From positions 5,936,501-6,000,500 of the forward strand of contig CP114481.1 in the NCBI GenBank assembly GCA_027186245.1: a stretch of DNA of 64,000 bases. The letters are read 5' to 3'. The translations under genes were made by a program, and so were the position numbers. The notes under the pieces were generated by a model. It had not been told where the DNA came from, did not search any database, and was given only the letters and a program-made list of their open reading frames with translations. The DNA is from Coriaria nepalensis. Taxonomy: Eukaryota > Streptophyta > Magnoliopsida > Cucurbitales > Coriariaceae. The first letter of the stretch is position 1. Each line of letters opens with the position of its first letter. Positions 38,049 through 50,500 of this stretch are shown piece by piece.

Positions 38049-38959
38049 TGTTAAAAGTCTAAATTGAATTAAAGGTCTTATGTCTAAAAAATATTTTATA
38101 AATACTTAATAAATGTATCATATATTGAAAATAGAGAAAGTTTTCAAAATATTTATAAGTGATTATAAATAATGAGTATTTATAATAATAAATAAAGATT
38201 GAGGTCTGATCGGGACTCACATTCGCATGCGGGCGTGAGACACTTAGCACTTGGCACTTTTGCGATGCGATGGCCGGGCGCCACTTGCAGTGGTTGACCG
38301 ATTCAATTAAAATGGTTGACAGTTAAAACAGTTAGTTGCCGTTGGAATTTGAATTTCGAGAATTCAAATATATTACCGCTAAAACAGTTTAACTATTTTT
38401 TCAATGTGTACGACTGTTCGAGAAACAATACACTGTTTTACGAACATGTACCAAATTTGCTAATAAATATGAAAACTCTATACTGTCAAAATATACATAA
38501 CAAAACCAATATTTCATAACAAAGTTTCATTGTTGCTTGTGAGACTTTGTAAAGGCTTGCCATATCCCGAAAACTATTTTGACAGTTAAAACAATTAGTT
38601 GTCATTGAAATTTGAATTCCAGGAATTCAAATATATTACCGCTAAAACAGTTTAACTATTTTTTCAAGGTGTACGACTATTCGAGAAATAGTACACTGTT
38701 TCACAAACATCTGCCAAATTTGCCAATAAATATGAAAAATTTGTACCGTCAGAATATATATAACAAAACCGATATTTCATAACAAAGTTTCACTGCTGCT
38801 TGTGAGACTTTGTAAAAGCTTGTCATATCCCGAAAATTATTTTTATAGTAACCTAAAGCAATCCGGGAGAGTGAAAATATTATATTTTGGAAAAAGTATT
38901 TATTATGTGTTTCAAGTCTCAATTCCAAAATACTACCAACGCCCACCTCTCTATAGTCT
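38049..38959. other. 911-bp segment present in blocks A and C, absent behind SDR-5
   Basis: Between CATACATCGACAA and ATACATACAGTTTG this segment is present here and at 57713-58623, but missing at ~54095 in the otherwise equivalent SDR-5 upstream region. It contains a 263-bp imperfect tandem duplication (38318-38580 and 38581-38840) and a GC-rich patch near 38200-38310. Likely an insertion or a deletion polymorphism between units; no clear transposon termini. Confidence 0.7.
38318..38840. repeat. 263-bp imperfect tandem duplication
   Basis: Two units beginning GACAGTTAAAACA(G/A)TTAGTTG at 38318 and 38581, diverged by scattered substitutions. The same pair recurs in the duplicated block at 57982 and 58245. 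Confidence 0.9.
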
Positions 38960-39639
38960 ATACATACAGTTTGTATGCATACATAATATAATAATATACC
39001 ATGTGATATAAATCATGTCTGGAGATGACGAATCTATGATTCAAGGATCTAATATCGTTCTACTTAGATTCGAATGGGATGTAAAAGACTCCCCAATCCA
39101 TGATGGAATAACGGATTTATAAGTTGGAATTACAGATTTATAAGTCGGAATGAATGTTATAGATAAATCTGATAAGTTCGAAAAATTATAAAAGAACTAA
39201 AAATTTTTTTCTCTCAAATGCTTTATCACTGATTTGTCTCTACAAAAGAAATCAACCCTCTTTATATAGAGGAAGTTCTATCAGAGAAAACACAACCTAA
39301 GTAATGTGAGATTCTTAGAAAACTAAGCATACAACTAAATAAAGCCTAATAAAACTAAATAAACAATTAAATAGAATCCAATTTCCCAAATCTGATCAAA
39401 ACAACCCAAAAACCAAAATATTAATCTATTCTCATGTGATTTAGAGATATAAACCTCAAATAAATACTTGAAAAGTAGTTAGGAGACTTTATCCATCATT
39501 TGAGCTTATTTTGATGATATTGAACCAAATCAGCCTGAAACTCTTCAATAAGCTCATTATTTCATTATGGGCTTCTCCAAAACTTGAACTATTGAATACC
39601 ATCTTGGAGAATCATATTCACCGCCTTCAACAGGCCTCC

Positions 39640-40182
39640 ATGAAAAGGCGTGAGCATCATGTTACTTGAATCAGTATATTAAATGTTTCTTTGAATTTTT
39701 TTGCGCGAGCTCTTGTAACCGGATCAACGGGGACTTGAATTGGGTATGAATATGCATCAATACATGTTCTAGGCTTGTCCTCATCATTCCCCTTTCTCTT
39801 GAAAAAGATTTATCCTCAAAATGTCACCTATATCAAAAAGACTTAACTCATCAATATTAAAAGAAGCATTAACACTATACTCACGAGGAAAATCTAGGTT
39901 GTAAGCATTATCATTGATCCTTTCAAGAATTTGAAATGGACCATCCCCTCTTGAAAGCAGCTTAAAAGTCTTTGCTCCGAAAATTGTTCCTTCCTCATTT
40001 GCAACCAAGAAGAAGAAGAACCCGATTTCTTTGGTTTCACCCGTGACAAGAGCTTTCAATCCTTGGAAGGGACCGTCTCTGTTCTCTCTGTTTCCTTCAT
40101 CTTCCTCTCTCTCTCGAATATCGAATATATAAAAAAACTTCAAGAACCTCCACGTTCCTATAGTAACACTGTATGATTTCAT
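39640..40182 (-). pseudogene. SDR exon-1 relic fused to a Gypsy pol tail (chimera A)
   Basis: Minus strand, read from 40182: after a GA-rich leader comes an SDR exon 1 relic (GPFQGLKALVTGETKEIG), lacking the normal in-frame Met and with the third Gly of the cofactor loop changed to Glu. It runs through the former donor and a short intron piece into the C-terminal end of a Ty3/Gypsy polyprotein ([20 protein letters not shown], then SLFDIGD). An uninterrupted frame of 132 codons (40182-39784) spans the junction, but its equivalents at 55301 and 59844 stop earlier, so a protein is unlikely. LTR-like sequence of the same element probably continues to ~39000. Confidence 0.7.
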
Positions 40183-40455
40183 TAATGGATAATAATAACC
40201 ATCTCACAATTATACAATTCTACAATTCCACAATTCCAAACAATAAAATCCAGTTTGCTATTACAAGCCAAATGCACTTTTTTTTTGTAGAAGTTAAATT
40301 TTTTTTTTTAAACACCGTTCTAGAGTTCAGTTTAATCAAAACGCCAATTTGATAAGTTCGCCTAAATGGATTCTTCTTTACATTTCTAGAATTTCTAAAT
40401 TGCTAATACAACTATGAAAAGCAATCCAATTATTTATTTATTGTAAAATGGGATG

Positions 40456-40638
40456 TCATGGGAAGGAGATGCCATTGACTGTAAACCCTCCATCAACACA
40501 GATAGTTTGCCCTGTTATGTAAGACACTGCTGGAAGGCATAGAAATGCCACTAATACCGACACCTCCTCCGGCTTTCCCACTCTTCCCAGCGGAGTTCGT
40601 GAAACAACCTTTTCATGGAGACTTTTATTGGAAAACAA
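40456..40638 (-). pseudogene. SDR last-exon relic (SDR-4)
   Basis: Exon 5 alone ([20 protein letters not shown] to VNGISFP and stop) with its acceptor AG. Upstream, only ~100 bp of intron 4 remain, then 16 bases identical to exon 3 of SDR-5 (40760-40775), then Gypsy sequence. Exons 1, 2, 4 and almost all of 3 are gone. Duplicated as SDR-7 at 60138-60320. Confidence 0.85.
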
Positions 40639-40775
40639 CTGCATGATTTATAATAAATGAATAAATAAAAGGGATCAAATCATTACAATTAAAATTCATG
40701 AATATCAACTTCACAAGGCTAGGTCATATTCAGAACAAAATGAAAACTTAGCATTTGTTTACTCTGTGGTTGGCT

Positions 40776-41301
40776 AGGTCATCCAGCAAAGGTAGAAGAA
40801 TAGTAGGGACAGATTATACCTCTTGTTGTTGTTGTTGGACGGTTGCTGATATTGAGGAAAGATGGAAGCAATTGAGTAGACCTTCAGTTTTTGACAATCT
40901 CCTTGACCGGTGAGGATGCAACTGCTCCAATTGCATTAATGGTTCTCCTTGTAACCTTATTTTCTGACCAAGCCAGTCAAATTCCATGTATAAGGATTCG
41001 TAATCCGTAATGATCCTTCCCAGCAGCTCTATCCATTGCACGCCTAACACAACATCAGTACCTTGCAATTTCAAGACATAAAAGTCTATATTGAAGTTCT
41101 GACCATTCACTTTGATTGGTACTTGAGGACAAAATCCATTGCAATGCATTGTATCTCCATTTCAAATCAAGACCTTGAAGTGAGGCGAAGCTGTGACTGG
41201 AAATTTGAGAAATGTAGCTACCCTCTCCCGTGTATAAAATTGTGAGTACTCCCTACATCTAGCCACTCTTCCACCCGATGATCGAGATCACCACATGTCT
41301 G
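40776..41301 (-). mobile_element. Ty3/Gypsy protease-region fragment
   Basis: Minus strand. A retropepsin region can be read: the active-site motif appears as LDVGSTHNFI (normally D-S/T-G, here DVG) near 41265, followed after one stop by GTDVVLGVQWIELLG and DYESLYMEFDW. Gag, reverse transcriptase and LTRs are missing. Copia-1 is inserted at its upstream end. Non-functional relic. Confidence 0.8.
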
Positions 41302-41956
41302 TGTTAGAATTGCTAAGTTGTTCACATATGAGTTCTCCTTTCTCATAAAGGTTGACTTTTTGTGTTTGACATTTTGTGCCGTTGACTCTCATGCATACAG
41401 TTAGAGGGGATTGATTCAAACTTGCTCCAATTGGTTTCACAGTAATCGGATAAGAATTGAAGAAGTTAGACCCTCACTTGCATGACAAGTTGTCTTGAAG
41501 TCTGCTGCAAGACAAAATCAAGTTTGGCGGTTTTTTGTGATTCTAGTTGGAATCTCAATTGTCAAACAAGTTTGTTTTGATGTTTTTGATGTGTTTAAAG
41601 TATTAGAAAGAAGTCTGGAATTGCTTGTGGAAGTTTGGGAATTGGAAGAGAAATTTTTTCTCTGTTTCTGCAAAAGCTGCAGTATGCAGAACTTTTCTGC
41701 ATAGTTCTGTAGTTGTGTGCTAAATGGTTTAAAGACATGCTTTTGATCAGATTAAGTTCAGTTTTTTTTCTTTTTAGGTTAGTTAGGTAGATGTTGATTT
41801 GATTTAAGCTTCTCAAGTTGTACTTTTTAGATTTAACTTTATTTTCTTCATCATAGCAAGTTGTAATACTTAAGCAACTCAAGTTAATGAAATCTTATGC
41901 AATATTTAGAAATTGTGAGTGTTTTCTGTTTTTTCCAGATTCTCTATTCTTTTACA
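41302..41956 (+). repeat. Copia-1 5' LTR
   Basis: 655 bp, TG...CA ends, with the upstream copy of target duplication GTCTG. Confidence 0.93.
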
Positions 41957-41969
41957 TGGTATCAGAGCC
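41957..41969 (+). other. Copia-1 primer-binding site
   Basis: TGGTATCAGAGCC, complementary to the 3' end of initiator Met tRNA, directly after the 5' LTR. Confidence 0.93.
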
Positions 41970-42051
41970 AAATTCTTGAGGGACCTGTTTATCTTTCAAA
42001 TCCATACAACTTGCTTTCAAAAAAATACAAACCAAAAGTATAGCATTCACG

Positions 42052-45000
42052 ATGGCCAAGATCAATATGCCAGCTCCACCCCTCTTTGATGGTGAAGGCT
42101 ATCAATTCTGGTATGCAAAAATGACAATCTATCTAAATGCTAATGGCTTGTGGGATTCAGTGGAAAAAGGTTATAAGGTTCCAGATGAGGATGTTGATCT
42201 CACTGTTCAACAAATCAGAGATTTAAAGGTGGAAAAACATAACAACTTCAAAGCATTATCATTATTGCATTATGCAATAACAGATAAAATATTTTCTCGC
42301 ATCATTGGCATTTCAACTGCTAAGGAGGCTTGGGATGCTTTGAAGACAGAGTTTCAAGGAACAAAAAGAGTTAGAACTATCAGAGTCATTAATCTAAAAA
42401 GAGAGTTTGAAAGGCTCAATATGAAAGAAGATGAAACAATCAAAGACTACACAGGTAGATTGATGGAGGTTTCAAATCAAATGAAATTGCTTGGAGAAGA
42501 TGTGACTGAGAAAACGTTAGTTAACAAAGTATTGGTTAGTTTGCCAACAAAATTTGATTCCAATATCGATGCCATAGAAGAGAGTAAAGATCTGGATACA
42601 TTGACACTAGCTGAGCTCACTGGCTTTCTTCAAGCAAATGAGCAAAGACATGCTAAACAGAAATAAGAAGTGGAGGGTGCTTTTCAAGTCAAGCACAAAA
42701 TTAAGACTTGGAAGAAGCAAAGCAGTACCTCTAAACCTTCCAGCAGTCTTGGAAAAAAGAAACTCTCTTGCACAATATGCAAAAGGAAGAATCACACTGA
42801 AAAAGATCGTTATTGGAAGGGTAAGCCTCAATGTAATAGATGCAAGTTGTTTGACCACAAAGAAAAGGATTGCAGAAGAAAAATTAAAGGCAAATCCAAG
42901 ATTGAACAAGTAGTTGCAGCTGAAGTAGAAGAAGATGACAATGATGATGAACACTTGTTTATGGCAAAAGAATTCAGTTTTTCAGAATGCGAAAAAGTTT
43001 GGCTTATTGACAGTGGTTGTTCAAATCATATGACTCATAATAAGAAGTTGTTCAAAGAACTTGACAATGATTTCTCTACAACCATTACAGTAGGAAATGG
43101 TGAGAAAGTCAAAGCTATGGGAAAGGGAACAATTGCTGTCAGAACAAAAAATGGTATAAAACTCATTTCTGATGTGTTATATGTACCAAGCTTGCAATAT
43201 AACTTAATTTGTGTAGGCCAACTTATGAAGAATGGCTTCACTCTTATCTTCAAAGATAATCATTGCTCCATCTTTAACACTAACCAAGCTGAGGTTGCAA
43301 GAGTACTAGTCTATCGTAACAGTTTTTCTATCCAATGGAGTCATCAAGCTTTTAGCTGTAAATTTGATGAAGCATGGATGTGGCACAAAATATTTGGTCA
43401 CTATGATCTTAAGTCCATACACAAACTCAGCTCAGAAAGCATGGTTGACAACCTGCCTTTAGTTCAAATCCAGGATCAAGTATGTGAAAGCTGTCAGCAA
43501 GGGAAGATGAAGAGAAAGTCATTTCCAAAGAATCAAGCTTTTAGAGCTGATGATAAGCTTGATCTTGGTCACTCAGACGTGTGTGGGCCAGTGAAAGTTC
43601 AATCAATGAATGGAAGTAAGTATTTTGTAATATTCATTGATGATATGTCCAGATTTTGCTGGATATATTTCTTGAAGGAGAAGTCTGCAGTATTCAGCAT
43701 CTTCAAGAAGTTCAAGACTCTAGTTGAAGCTCAAAGTGAAAAAAGAGTCAAGATTATAAGAACGGATAATAGGGGAGAATACACATCCTCATAATTTAAA
43801 CAATTTTGTGAAGAAAATGGAATTCAACATCAACTCACTATTCCATATACCCTTCAACAAAATGGGGTTTCTGAAAGAAAAAACAGAACAATAATGGAGA
43901 TGGTGAGAAGCATCTTATTTGAGAAGAAAATTCCCAAGAGATTTTGGGCAGAGGCAGCCAACACTTCAGTTTACCTCCTAAACAGACTGCCTACAAAAGC
44001 TCTAAATGGAAAAACTCCATTTGAAGCTTGGAACAAGAGAAAACCAAATGTCTCTCATCTTAGAATATTTGGTTCTACTTGTTTCATTCATGTTCCAGAA
44101 GCTAAAAGAGACAAGTTATCTAAGAAAGTTGAGAAAGGGATACTTGTTGGATATGGAGCAGATTATAAAGGCTACAGAGTGTTTAATCTTGACACCAAGA
44201 AAATTGAAATATGCAGAAACGTGGTGTTTGATGAAGAGGCAAGATTTAAATGGGAGGAAGAAACCTTTGATGGAAAGTTACTTAACTTTCAGGAGGAGAA
44301 TGAAAATTTGACACCTCCTACAGAAACTGATGAAGAGAATGATGCCGAACCTCTGCAGCCTAGGTACAGATCATTAGAAGAAGTGTATCAAAGATGTAAC
44401 TTGGTCATTCATGAACCAAGAACATTTAAAGAGGTTGAGTATGATAAACATTGGAGAAGGGCAATGTTAGAAGAGCTAGAAGTGATTGAGAAGAATCAAA
44501 CCTGGCAGCTGGTTGAGCAACCTGAGAATAAGAAGGTAATAGGAGTAAAGTGGGTTTTCAAACTCAAGCTTAATTCTGAAGGCACAATCAACAAATACAA
44601 AGCACGATTGGTGGTCATGGGATACTCTCAACAATATGGGGTCGACTACTCAGAGACCTTTGCACCAGTAGCAAGGCTGGATACAATTAGGCTTTTGATA
44701 GCCTTGTCAGCCTGCAAGGGATGGAAATTACACCAATTGGATGTGAAGTCAGCTTTCCTTAATGGAATCCTAGAGGAGGAGATATATGTAAGCCAACCAG
44801 AAGGTTTGGAAGTGAAAGGAGAAGAAAACAAGGTATATAAGCTTCACAAAGCTTTATATGGGCTAAAACAAGCTCCTAGAGCTTGGTATAGTAGAATTGA
44901 CTCTTACCTCATAAATTCAAATTTTCAAAGAAGTGAAAGTGATCCCACTCTCTACACTAAATCCTCAGGTAACTCTATTCTAATTCTTTCTCTCTATGTT

Positions 45001-45989
45001 GATGATCTTCTAATCACTGGTGATATAGAGAAATCAATTCAAGTCTTCAGGGAAAGCATGAAGAAATAATTTGAGATGACAGATTTGGGGCTAATGAGCT
45101 AGAATTTGAGATGACAGATTTGGGGCTAATGAGCTACTTTCTTGGTATGTTGATCACACAGCATCCAAAAGGGATCTTCTTGAGCCAAGAGAAATATGTG
45201 AAGAGTTTGCTTGAGAAGTTTAAAATGGAATCTAGTAAAGTTGTTTCTTCACTATTGGCCACAAGTGAGAAATTACTCAAAGAAGATGGTTCTGAAAAAG
45301 TGAATGAAACATTTTATAGGAGCTTGATCGGGGGACTAATGTACTTGACATCTACTAGGCCAAACATCATGTATTTTGTAAGTCTTTTATCTCGATTTAT
45401 GAATAATTCATCTCAAATTCATATGAGGGCAGCTAAGAGAGTACTCAGATATCTCAATGGAACCAAAAAGTTTGGAATTCTATATGAAGGAGGAGGTTTG
45501 GTTTTGGAGGGATATGTTGATAGTGATTGGGCTGGCTCCCTAGACGACTCAAAGAGCACCGGTGGATATTGCTTCAAGCTTGGAAAAGGGATTTTCTGCT
45601 GGAGTTCCAAGAAGCAGAATGTGGTTGCTCAATCAACAGCTGAAGCTGAGTATATTTCAGCTGCATCAGGAGCAAACCAAGCTGTATGGTTGAGGAAGGT
45701 TCTATCAGATTTGGGATTCAATCAAGCAATCTCAACTACTATCTACTGTGATAGCAAGTCAGCGATTTCTATCTCTGAGAATCCAGTCCATTTTGGGAGA
45801 ACAAAACATATACAAGTCAAGTATCATGTAATCAGAGAAAAAATCAAGAATGGTGAAGTAAATTTGGAATATTGCAAATCACAAGAAAACCTGGCTGATA
45901 TCTTTACCAAGTCTCTACCGGGATATCAATTTGAGAACTTGAGATCAAAGTTAGGAGTTACAAGTCACTACTTCAAGGAGGAGTGTTAG
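42052..45989 (+). pseudogene. Copia-1 gag-pol polyprotein, disrupted
   Basis: Starts MAKINMPAPPLFDGEGYQFW (UBN2-type gag), then a CCHC-like zinc knuckle (CNRCKLFDHKEKDC), protease WLIDSGCSNHMT, integrase with a zinc-binding HH..CC region and catalytic core (FIDDMSRFCWIY), reverse transcriptase with YVDDLL, and RNase H with STAEAEYISAA and DSKSAI. Stops occur at 42664-42666, 43792-43794 and 45067-45069. A 35-bp tandem duplication at 45068-45137 shifts the frame between RT and the RNase H part. The first stop is private to this copy: the duplicate at 61726 reads through. Not autonomous now. Confidence 0.93.
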
Positions 45990-45993
45990 AATT

Positions 45994-46640
45994 TTGAAGT
46001 AGTTCACATATGAGTTCTCCTTTCTAATAAAAGTTGACTTTTTGTGTTTGACATTTTGTGTCGTTGACTCTCATGCATACAGTTAGAGGGGATTGATTCA
46101 AACTTGCTCCAATTGGTTTCACAGTAATCAGATAAGAATTGAAGAAGTTAGACCCTCACTTGCGTGACAAGTTGTCTTGAAGCTTGCTGCAGGACAAGAT
46201 CAAGTTTGGCGGTTTTTTATGATTCTAGTTGGAATCTCAATTGTCAAACAAGTTTGTTTTGATGTTTTTGATGTGTTTAAAGTATTAGAAAGAAGTCTGG
46301 AATTGCTTGTGGAAGTTTGGGAATTGGAAGAGAAATTTTTTCTCTGTTTCTGCAAAAGCTGCAGTATGCAGAACTTTTCTGCATAGTTCTGTAGTTGTGT
46401 GCTAAATGGTTTAAAGACATGTTTTTTATCAGATTAAGTTCAGTTTTTTTTTTCTTTTCAGGTTAGTTAGGTAGATGTTGATTTGATTTAAGCTTCTCAA
46501 GTTGTACCTTTTAGATTTAACTTTATTTTCTTCATCATAGCAAGTTGTAATACTTAAACAACTCAAGTTAATGAAATCTTATGCAATTTTTAGAAATTGG
46601 GAGTGTTTTCTGTTTTTTCCAGATTCTCTATTCTTTTACA
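45994..46640 (+). repeat. Copia-1 3' LTR
   Basis: 647 bp, followed by the second GTCTG target duplication. Confidence 0.93.
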
Positions 46641-47284
46641 GTCTGCCACCACAAGTCCTTACAATAGAAGCAAATTCTCATCTAATTCAAAGAGCAATAC
46701 TGATAATTCCGGTGATTTTGGACTTAGAAAGAAGGATAACCTCCCGAAGGATAGAGATGAAAATTCCAAAGTTCAATGGAGATGATCCCTCTGCATGGAT
46801 AAGTAAGACAAAAGCGTTCTTTTCTTTTAAGAAGATTCGTCACCATGAACAGGTATCATTTGTAGCATATCACTTTGATGAAAAATGCCACTCAACGAGA
46901 AGAAATTAGTGATGGGGTTTACTTGAAGTTTCAACCATATCAGGCCTCAATATTATGTTAGGCTCATCGGAAGAAGATAATTAATAAGTATTTTGGTCCA
47001 TACAAAGTGATTGGCATAAGTTGGAGCAGTAGCACATCGCCCTGTTATTTCTAAGTAGTATATCGGATTTTCCATGTTTGATTATCAAAAATATGTGTTG
47101 GTGACCCAAAAATTATTCCTTCATTTCCACCATATGATGATGGAGGCGCACAGTGCTCCAATTACTCTAGATAGTAGATTATAGATGGGTAAGAGAGAGA
47201 CAGAAAAGAGTTTCAAGAAACATTGGTCTATTAAGAGCAGCTTCTAAGAGAAGAAAGTATCATTGGAACAAGTCGATTTCCAAC
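46641..47284 (+). mobile_element. internally deleted Ty3/Gypsy fragment
   Basis: Plus strand. A gag piece (MKIPKFNGDDPSAWI ... FFSFKKI) up to ~46905 is followed within a few bases by late-pol chromodomain-linker-like sequence (VYLKFQPYQ, KYFGPYKVIG, FHVSLSKI with stops). Protease, RT and integrase are deleted. Its left side is the continuation of the target into which Copia-1 inserted; its right side abuts the truncated Copia-3 LTR. Confidence 0.7.
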
Positions 47285-47592
47285 TTCAACCTTGAAGTCC
47301 AACCAACTTAAACAAACTTGTTTGAGGTTAGAGCAGCTCCATTTGAGGTAAAAAATGCACTAAGACAGAAACTTCACAAGGCCAAAATCAATAAAACAGT
47401 AAAAGCAAGATTAGGCCTCAAGTTGAGTTTTAATGATCTGATCACCTTCAAACCAATTGCAACAAGTCATAAATGATGAGAGGAAGCTAATGGAATTGGA
47501 GTCAATGCATTTGGATTAGGGAGTCAAAAAGTCAACGTTTTTGGCTAATTTCCAATTGTGAAGTCACTAACCAAACAAGCAATCTTCAAACA
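47285..47592 (-). repeat. Copia-3 3' LTR, truncated
   Basis: Matches the inner-start half of the LTR at 51598-52260 (shared from TCCAACCAACTTAAACAAAC to CAATCTTCAAACA, with scattered differences). About 355 bp of its outer end are deleted where it meets Gypsy sequence. Confidence 0.88.
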
Positions 47593-50500
47593 CTCCTCCT
47601 TGAATGTTTTGTGAGTGACTCCCAATTTACATTTGAAGTAATCAAACTTGAACCCGGAGAGAGGCTTGGTAAAGATGTCAGCATTCTGATTTTCAGAATT
47701 GCAATATTCCAACCTTATTTCTCCATTTTTGATAAGCTCCCTAATCACATGAAACTTGATCAAAATATGCTTTGTATTTCCAACCTGAATTGGATTCTCA
47801 GATATGGCAATAGCAGATTGACTATCACAGTAGATAGTTGTAGGATCCAATTGAATGAAACCAAGATCTTTCATCATTTTCCTTATCCAAGTTGCTTGAT
47901 TGGCTGCTGCAATGTACTCAACTTCAGCCGTTGATTGAGCAACTACTTGCTGTTTCTTAGAGCTCCAGCAGAAGACCCATGATCCAAGTGAGAAGCAGAA
48001 GCCACTTGTGCTTTTCATGTCATCAATTGATCCAGCCCAATCACTGCCTACATAGCCATGTAAATTTAATTCTCCCTTCTCATACCAGATTCCATTAGAT
48101 GAGGTGCCACTTAGATATCTCAACATCCTCTTGGCAGCCCCATTATGCATTTGAGTTGGCTCATGCATGAATCTAGAGAGTAAGCAGGTAGCTTGCATAA
48201 GATCAAGCCTTATTGCTGTTAGGTACATAAGACCTCCTATGAGACTCCTAAAGCTTGTTGAATCCACCCTTTCTGAACCATCAGATTTGGATAACTTTTC
48301 ACTAGCAACTAGGGGAGTGGAAACAGGTTTAGAGCATTCCATCTTGAACCTTTTCAAAAGGTCATTAGCATACTTAGCTTGAGATATGAAGATCCCATTA
48401 GATAGTTGGAGAATCTCCATTCCAAGAAAGTATCTCATGCTTCCAAGATCAGTCATCTCAAATTCTATTTTCATATCAGATTTGAATTTTTCCACTAAGC
48501 TAGACTCACACCCGATCACCAACAAGTCATCAACATATAAAGAGACAATTAGAGTTGAGATACCTTGTTTGATGATGTAGAGGGTTTGATCACTCTCACT
48601 CCTTAGAAAGCCTTTGCTGATGAGGTAGCCATTGATCCTTGCATACCAAGCTCTTGGAGCTTGTTTCAGTCCATATAGAGCTTTGTGAAGTCTATACACT
48701 TGATCTTCCTTTCCCATTGTGATGAATCCCTCAGGTTGAGCCACATAGATCTCCTCCTCTAGGTAGCCATTAAGGAAGGCGGACTTGACATCAAGTTGAT
48801 CAATTTTCTACCCTTTTGAAGCTGCAATAGCTAATGCATTCTGATTGTATCCAATCTAGCAACTGGAGCAAAGGTGTCTCCATAATCAACTCTATGCTGT
48901 TGTGAATATCCCTTGACAACAAGTCTTGCTTTATGCCTCTTGGTGGTTCCATCCGGATTGACTTTAACCTTGTAAATCCACTTCACCCCAATGGTTTTCT
49001 TGCCTTCTGGTTTCTTGGTCAGTTTCCAAGTCTCATTCTTATTGATTGTGGAAATCTCCTCATTCATTGCTTGTTCCCAATTTGGATCACCTTTGGCCTC
49101 TTCATAGCAGCTAGGTTCTGAGATGGCCAAGTTGCATCTTTGATACACATCATCAATGCTTCTGAACCTTGGATTTTCAGGTTCATCCTCTTCATCAGAC
49201 AAAGGTTCAGATTGCACAGCTTGCTCCTCCATCAATAATTCTGAGCTTTCTTCATCTTCATTGTCTCATTTGAGGCTTGCTAACTCATCAAATGTTACAT
49301 CCCTACTGACCATAACCTTGTTGGACTTTGGGTTGAAAACTCTATATCCCTTGCTTTCAGCACTATAACCAACCATCACACACTTTTCTGATTTTTCAGA
49401 GAGTTTATCCCTCTTGGCATGAGGGATATGGATGAAGCGAAATTGAACCGAATACTTTGAGATGAGAGGCAGAAGGTTTGAGGTTGAACCATGCCTCATA
49501 TGGAGTTTTTCCCTCCACAGCTTTGGTAGGAAGTCTGTTCAGTAGATGCATAGAGGTGAAGGCTGCCTCAGCCCAAAACCTTTTGGGGATCTTCTTCTTA
49601 AACAGCATGCTTCTAGACATCTCCATTATTATTCGGTTTCTTCTTTCAGCAACCCCATTTTGCTGAGGTGAATAAGGCACTGTAAATTGGTGGACAATGC
49701 CTTGAGTTTCACAAAAATATTTGAACTCAGTTGAGTTGTATTCCCCTCCATTATCAGTCCTTAAGACTTTGATTTTCTTTTCTGACTGAGCTTCAACCAA
49801 GGCTTTGAACTTCTTGAACAGCCCGAACACTTCTAATTTGTTCTTGAGAAAGTAAATCCAACCATACCTTGTTTGATCATCTATAAACAGTAGGAAGAAT
49901 TTGTTGTTGTTCAATGAGGGAACCTTCATAGGTCCACATACATCGGAGTGAACAAGTTGAAGCTTCTCAGATGCCCTATTAGCTTGGTTGATAGGAAAAA
50001 GCTTCCTCTTCATTTTTCCAAGTTGACAGCATTCACAAATTTCAGTTTGAACTTGCAATTTTGGAATGTCTTCAACCAGCCCTTTTGAGCTCAGAATGCT
50101 AAGTTTTCTTAGGTCACAATGGCCATATCTTTTGTGCCAAAGCCATGATTCATCAGCTTTGCTCATCATAGCCTTATGATCACCATTTTCCCAATTTAGA
50201 GAGAAGCTGTTGTTGTTGATCTTGGCCTGAGCAATCAACTTTATGTTGGAATCTAGGATTCTGCAGTATTCTTCTTGGAAGGTAAGACATCAGCCACTCT
50301 TCATTATTTTCCCCACACTGAGAAGATTCTGATCCAGATTCGGAACATAAAGAACATCTTTGATTGTCCTTGCTCCATTGCTTGTCTTGACAGAAACAGT
50401 CCCTCTTCCTTCTGCCTTCAGAGTTTCACCATTGCCTACAATGACATTTGTCTTGCTTGACATGTCTAGGCTGAGAAACAAGTCTTTGTTGAAGGTCATG

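Larger units (their letters stand above)
41302..46640 (+). mobile_element. Copia-1: complete Ty1/Copia retrotransposon
   Basis: Two LTRs (41302-41956 and 45994-46640) begin TGTTAGAATT and end TTTTACA, with a perfect 5-bp target duplication GTCTG at 41297-41301 and 46641-46645. Primer-binding site TGGTATCAGAGCC (initiator Met tRNA) follows the 5' LTR and a polypurine tract AAGGAGGAG precedes the 3' LTR. Gene order gag-protease-integrase-RT-RNase H is Copia. The LTRs differ by roughly 3 percent by eye plus a small length difference, so insertion was not very recent. The coding region is broken. The target is a Gypsy relic. Confidence 0.95.

Noticed and set aside
42607..43253. Minus-strand frames inside the Copia elements (also 62281-63096)
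   Set aside because: Shadows of the gag-pol frame; no own motifs.
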